This document shows, piece by piece, positions 60,650 to 64,000 of a DNA stretch of 64,000 nucleotides (position 1 is its first letter; every line of letters starts with the position of its first letter). Position numbers and translations under genes: made by a program. The notes below the pieces were generated by a model. The model was given only the letters and a program-made list of their open reading frames with translations. It was not told the DNA's origin and ran no database searches. The DNA is from Chloroflexaceae bacterium (GTDB taxonomy: Bacteria > Chloroflexota > Chloroflexia > Chloroflexales > Chloroflexaceae), in contig JANWYD010000015.1 of assembly GCA_025057155.1 (NCBI GenBank), forward strand, positions 28,337-92,336, in the 5' to 3' direction.

Positions 60650-61618
60650 ATGGCTGATTTACACAGCCTGATCCGGGAACGCCTGGAACAGAATCGCTGG
60701 GGCATGCTCACCAATCAGGGCTATGTGCTGGGCTTCGACGTGGGCAGTTACGGCCTGCGCGCTGCGCTGGTGGATCTCCAGCATCGAACCTTCGCCTCCG
60801 TCCATGCCGAACTGCCGAACGAGCCGCCCGACCGGGTGGTTGATCAGGCCATCAGCCTGGGCCAGACGTTGCTCCGGAAGAGCGACGTGACCGCCGAGCG
60901 GCTTGTGCGGGTCGGTGTGGGTTTTTGCGGGCCGGTAGATATGCGCTACGGCACTGTTCGGCTGTCGCCGCGCATGCCAGGCTGGGAGAACTATCCCCTC
61001 CAGGAGCGTTTCGAGCAGGCCTTTGACACGGTAACGTTGATTGACAACGACGCCAACCTGATTGCCCTCGGCGAGGCGACCTTCGGCGTGGCCCGGGGCC
61101 ACCAGCATATCTTCTACATGCACCTGAGCAGCGGCGTCGGCGGCGGTCTGGTGCTCAACGGGCGCCTCTACCATGGCGCCACCTCCACCGCGGGAGAAAT
61201 CGGCCATGCTGTGGTAGGCCAGGGCTGGGACGGCACCGGCCGTCCTGAGACGCTCGAGGAGCGCGTCTCAATCGCGGGGTTGCTGCGCTGCGCCAGCCGC
61301 TACGGCCTGGAAACCAGCGACCTGGAGCAGATCTTCGGCCCGCACCCCGCGGCGCAGCGCGTGGTGCGCGAAACGATTGACCTGCTGGCCGTGCGCTGCG
61401 CGCAGATTGTCGCCCTGATCGACCCGGAGATGATCGTGCTGGGCGGCATTGTGGTGCGCATCGGCGGCGACTCCTTCGTGCAGGCCATCGGAGCGCGTCT
61501 CAACGATTTTATCGCTCCCCAGTTCGCGCGCCCCCTGCCGGTGGTGGCCTCGATCCTCGGACCTGAAAGCGTGACCGTCGGCGCTGTAGCCCTGGCGCTC
61601 GACAGCCTGTCAGATTGA
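60650..61618 (+). CDS. ROK-family protein without the zinc motif
   Basis: The 322-residue protein has the ROK core: LGFDVGSYGLRAALVD (phosphate 1), VGFCGPVDMRYGTVRL, TLIDNDANLIALGE with the catalytic Asp, HLSSGVGGGLVLNGRLYHG, and AGEIGHAVVGQGWDG. ROK members are sugar kinases or transcription repressors. Here no helix-turn-helix is seen, and the CxCGxxGC zinc motif expected after GEIGH is missing. A sugar kinase is likeliest, but the substrate is unknown. ATG 60650, behind AAGGAG, is preferred over 60599. Confidence 0.85.
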   Translation: MADLHSLIRERLEQNRWGMLTNQGYVLGFDVGSYGLRAALVDLQHRTFASVHAELPNEPPDRVVDQAISLGQTLLRKSDVTAERLVRVGVGFCGPVDMRYGTVRLSPRMPGWENYPLQERFEQAFDTVTLIDNDANLIALGEATFGVARGHQHIFYMHLSSGVGGGLVLNGRLYHGATSTAGEIGHAVVGQGWDGTGRPETLEERVSIAGLLRCASRYGLETSDLEQIFGPHPAAQRVVRETIDLLAVRCAQIVALIDPEMIVLGGIVVRIGGDSFVQAIGARLNDFIAPQFARPLPVVASILGPESVTVGAVALALDSLSD

Positions 61619-62025
61619 CTGCGCGCCCAGACGCGCGGGGGCAGGCTACGCTTCTCCTCGCGCCCTTCCAGGTAAAGCAGGTGTGATGCAACGTCTTTGG
61701 CGCTTGCCTCTACATAGTTCTGGCAGCCCCTCAGAATTAACGAAAACCGATCTGGCCGGGCGTTGTAGCCGCTTTACCTCCCGCTGGGGGCGGACGTTGC
61801 ATCAGCGCTGGTTGAGCAGGTGAGAAGGTTTGCGCCTTCGGCAACGCAATGCTATAATGTTAAGAGTTTTCTCCGGGCGCACCTGGCAGGGAGGATAGAC
61901 CTCTCTGCTTGTTGTTGCATGGCGCAGGAATGCCGTCACGAGACCGCCGTCCGTAGGACGGGCGCCGCAGGGCTTCGGCCTGCAGCCCTTCCGTTGAGAG
62001 GCGGTCGCGTAGTCATCAGGAAGCT
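61619..62025. other. Intergenic region with promoter and leader hairpins
   Basis: The 407-base gap shows a good promoter (61831-61859). In the presumed leader, CCGTCC-GTA-GGACGG (near 61949-61963) and GGGCT...AGCCC (near 61971-61988) can form hairpins. No gene is seen. Confidence 0.5.
61831..61859 (+). promoter_or_regulatory. Sigma-70-type promoter with extended -10
   Basis: TTGCGC (61831-61836) and TATAAT (61854-61859) are 17 bases apart, and TGC precedes the -10 (extended -10). It would start transcription near 61866, giving a leader of about 160 bases to the 49-residue gene. Confidence 0.72.
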
Positions 62026-62175
62026 ATGGACGCAAAAGTGATCGTCTTTGGCGAGACCGCCATTGACCGCCTGTTACAGTGGTTACGTTCGACGGGACAA
62101 CCTCAGGACATTACAGATCTGCTCAGACAATATCTTGAGATCCTTAGCAAGGCGGTGAGGGAGGAGAACGAATGA
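62026..62175 (+). CDS. Unrecognised 49-residue protein
   Basis: A small open frame begins MDAKVIVFGETAIDRLLQWL and ends SKAVREENE, mostly helical and acidic at the end. Its stop overlaps the next start (ATGA), AGGA lies 4 bases before the ATG, and a good promoter is upstream, so it is likely real. No family is recognised. It may be a partner or leader of the long gene that follows. Confidence 0.65.
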   Translation: MDAKVIVFGETAIDRLLQWLRSTGQPQDITDLLRQYLEILSKAVREENE

Positions 62176-64000
62176 CCGCTGCGCCCACGTTACCCACCGA
62201 CCAGCAGGCCCTGGCCGAGGAAATCTATCGCTTGATGGTCGCGCAGGGCGCCATGTTCGCCTTTGATACGCCCATCCGTCAGACGCTTGCCAATCTGGCC
62301 GCGTTCCTGGCACGTCGTGACGGACGGGATAGGGCGGAACTTGAAGCGGCGATTGATGCGGCCCTGAGCGCAGACAGCCGTTTCACCCGTGAGGTGGTGA
62401 ACGGCGAAGTGCGCTTTGTAACCACTCGCAAGGGCGCCTACGTGCCGCGGGATGAAACCGACACCCACAGTTTCAAGCAACGCCTGCACGACCCGGAGAA
62501 TCCGCTTCCGATTGATGATATCAGCGTCGTTGTCTCCACTTCGCGCCCGGCGATCACGACCGTCGAGCCGGTATATATTTCAGATTACTGGCAGATGCAA
62601 CTGGCAGCCGCCCCGGTCGAGAGTGAGGCGGAGGCGGTTGCGGCGACCGCAGCGCCGGCGCCTGCGGCCGAACCGAGCGTTGAGGAAGCGCCAGCGGTGG
62701 TTGCAGAGGCCCCGGCCCCTGTTGAGGAAGTAGCGCCTGAACCTGCTCCCGCCGTGGTGGAGATCCCCGCCCCGGCCCCCGTTGAGGAAGCGGCTCCCCA
62801 ACCCGCGCCTGCCGTGCTGGAAATGCCCGCCCCGGCCCCCGTCGAGGAAGCGGCTCCCCAACCCGCGCCTGCCGTGCTGGAAATGCCCGCCCCGCGACCG
62901 GCGCAACCGCCCCGCAGCACCGTATTCACCCTCAGCGATGGCACAGCCATTGACCTGCGCCGGCCAGTGGACGAGATTATGGCTGAGCACGGCGAGGCGC
63001 TCGCGCGGGTCCTGGCTGAACGCCTGGAGCACGACCCGCTGCAGCGCATCGTCAGCTTTGGACGGAAGTATTACCCCGAGGCCAATCTGGCGAGTTTCGG
63101 CAAGAACGATCTGCGGAAGATCCGCGACTATATTCTGGAACGCAACGAGCCGCTGCTTGACACCGAGATCATCGCCGATCTCTACTACCATAACCCGCGG
63201 CAGGCGGACTACGAGGGATTCCGTTTCTCGCTCAACTACCGGCTGCACCGCGAGAAGGACTTTGAGTTTGTTGGCGTCGAGGGGGCCTATCTCTGGGCTA
63301 CCAGGGGGTTGGCGGTCACCAGTGGCAAGCGTGTCAAGGCCGCCGAGATGGGGCAGATCACTGCGTACCTGGTTGAGGGCTACGACGATAGCCTGGAACT
63401 ACAGAGCATCGAGGCCATCAGGCAGAGCGGCAGCGTTACCCGACTGCTGACCTTCTTCGAATGGGAATATGGCGTTCTGCCGCTCGACGCCGGCCTTGCC
63501 GCGCTGCTGCCGCCCCCGCTGCTGCCGGAACAGCGGAGCGCCGTCCTGCGCTTCGAGTCGCCCCAGCACTTCACCAGCTACCTGGTTGAGGTGCGCTTCT
63601 CCGCCGGCAACCGCGGCGGCTGGCTTCAGGGGTTGGAGGAGTTCTTCCATGAGCATCTGGTGCCCGGCGCCCTGATCACCATCAGTCGCACCGGCGAACC
63701 AAATCTCTTCCACATCACCTACGAGGAGGGTCCCGAGCAGACTGAGCGCCTGCTCACCTTTGACGAGAAGAAGAACCGCCTGGCCTTTGCCAATGTTTCG
63801 TTCTACTGCGTGGTGGATGAAGATCAACTACCCGCTCAGAGCCGCTACGGGCGGTTGAACCGCCTCAAGGCGTTCCCCATGGGCGAGCGCCGCAAGGCGG
63901 AACTTATGCTCGAACATGTGAGCGAAACCATTGGGGAACAGATGGGCACGCCGGCAGAGCCGCGCTACGCCGTTACCCTCGATGATCTCTACGTCGCCTT
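62172..64000 (+). CDS. Unrecognised protein with Pro/Ala-rich repeats, cut by the right edge
   Basis: The first 609 codons are open and run off the window. A small N-terminal domain (about 1-90; EEIYRLMVAQGAMFAFD, AAIDAALSADSRFTREVV) looks like a winged helix. A Pro/Ala/Glu-rich repeat linker follows (about 130-240), with exact 20-residue units PAPVEEAAPQPAPAVLEM-like. A conserved-looking C-terminal part starts near 245 (FTLSDGTAIDLRRPVDEIMA, RIVSFGRKYYPEANLASFGK). The function is unknown; a DNA- or complex-binding role is only a guess. GGAGGAG lies before the ATG. The frame is coupled to the 49-residue gene. Confidence 0.78.
   Translation, partial: MTAAPTLPTDQQALAEEIYRLMVAQGAMFAFDTPIRQTLANLAAFLARRDGRDRAELEAAIDAALSADSRFTREVVNGEVRFVTTRKGAYVPRDETDTHSFKQRLHDPENPLPIDDISVVVSTSRPAITTVEPVYISDYWQMQLAAAPVESEAEAVAATAAPAPAAEPSVEEAPAVVAEAPAPVEEVAPEPAPAVVEIPAPAPVEEAAPQPAPAVLEMPAPAPVEEAAPQPAPAVLEMPAPRPAQPPRSTVFTLSDGTAIDLRRPVDEIMAEHGEALARVLAERLEHDPLQRIVSFGRKYYPEANLASFGKNDLRKIRDYILERNEPLLDTEIIADLYYHNPRQADYEGFRFSLNYRLHREKDFEFVGVEGAYLWATRGLAVTSGKRVKAAEMGQITAYLVEGYDDSLELQSIEAIRQSGSVTRLLTFFEWEYGVLPLDAGLAALLPPPLLPEQRSAVLRFESPQHFTSYLVEVRFSAGNRGGWLQGLEEFFHEHLVPGALITISRTGEPNLFHITYEEGPEQTERLLTFDEKKNRLAFANVSFYCVVDEDQLPAQSRYGRLNRLKAFPMGERRKAELMLEHVSETIGEQMGTPAEPRYAVTLDDLYVA
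62761..62894 (+). repeat. 60-bp tandem coding repeat
   Basis: Two 60-bp units (62761-62820 and 62821-62880) differ at only a few bases, and a third begins at 62881. They encode the 20-residue Pro/Ala units of the long gene. Earlier, more divergent units precede them. Confidence 0.9.

Overview
The window is GC-rich, densely coded DNA that most resembles a filamentous member of the Chloroflexota (Chloroflexus/Roseiflexus/Oscillochloris type). This rests on gas-vesicle genes, DICT and cobalamin-sensor proteins, a Roadblock/MglA GTPase set, lamin-tail surface proteins, a Uma2 protein, and many intergenic repeats of the ATCCAAA and palindromic types. No rRNA, tRNA, CRISPR array or IS transposase was seen. 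The taxonomy is inference.

Region 1 (1-3843, minus strand) holds a sensor kinase, an OmpR-type response regulator, gvpA, and the 5' part of a gvpC-like gene with exact 33-residue repeats that runs off the left edge. Region 2 (4228-14863, plus strand) is a signalling cassette. It encodes a DICT-GAF protein with a CarH-type B12 photosensor domain, a three-repeat helical protein, a DICT-like/PAS histidine-kinase homologue without its phospho-histidine, a receiver-like/Roadblock protein without its phospho-aspartate, a Roadblock protein, an MglA-like GTPase, a DUF4388/PATAN protein, and a duplicated ABC-2 permease fused to SpoIIM. The promoter regions of gvpA and of the B12-sensor gene share an unusual array of 11-bp direct repeats at the same distance from a putative -10. 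This suggests that one regulator, perhaps the adjacent response regulator, joins buoyancy to the B12/GTPase cassette. It is the best candidate here for an undescribed system.

Region 3 (14988-20686) carries metabolic and transport genes: an MTHFR-like protein, class II fructose bisphosphatase, a SulP-STAS-rhodanese transporter and a sugar-nucleotide epimerase.

Region 4 (20941-51554, minus strand) is a 30-kb exopolysaccharide or O-antigen-like cluster headed by a NusG/RfaH-like antiterminator. It encodes a chain-length/tyrosine-kinase protein, a HlyD-like adaptor, WecC- and WecB-like enzymes, SDR epimerase, FkbM methyltransferases, glycosyltransferases, Wzx, Wzy, two AsnB-like amidotransferases, a CapK/PaaK-like ligase, a bi-domain oxidoreductase, a heparinase II/III-like protein and an initiating sugar-phosphate transferase that is split in two by a palindromic repeat. 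The centre (about 38.85-44.6 kb) is visibly richer in A+T and looks acquired. The cluster bears scars: a truncated FkbM gene, a duplicated gene fragment, a repeat inserted in frame in a coding sequence, and a MITE-like element.

Region 5 (51895-64000, plus strand) has an internally shortened flippase, a methyltransferase, a Uma2 protein, three glycosyltransferases, a large lamin-tail-domain surface protein, a ROK-family protein without the zinc motif, and a coupled pair of unrecognised genes, the second cut by the right edge.
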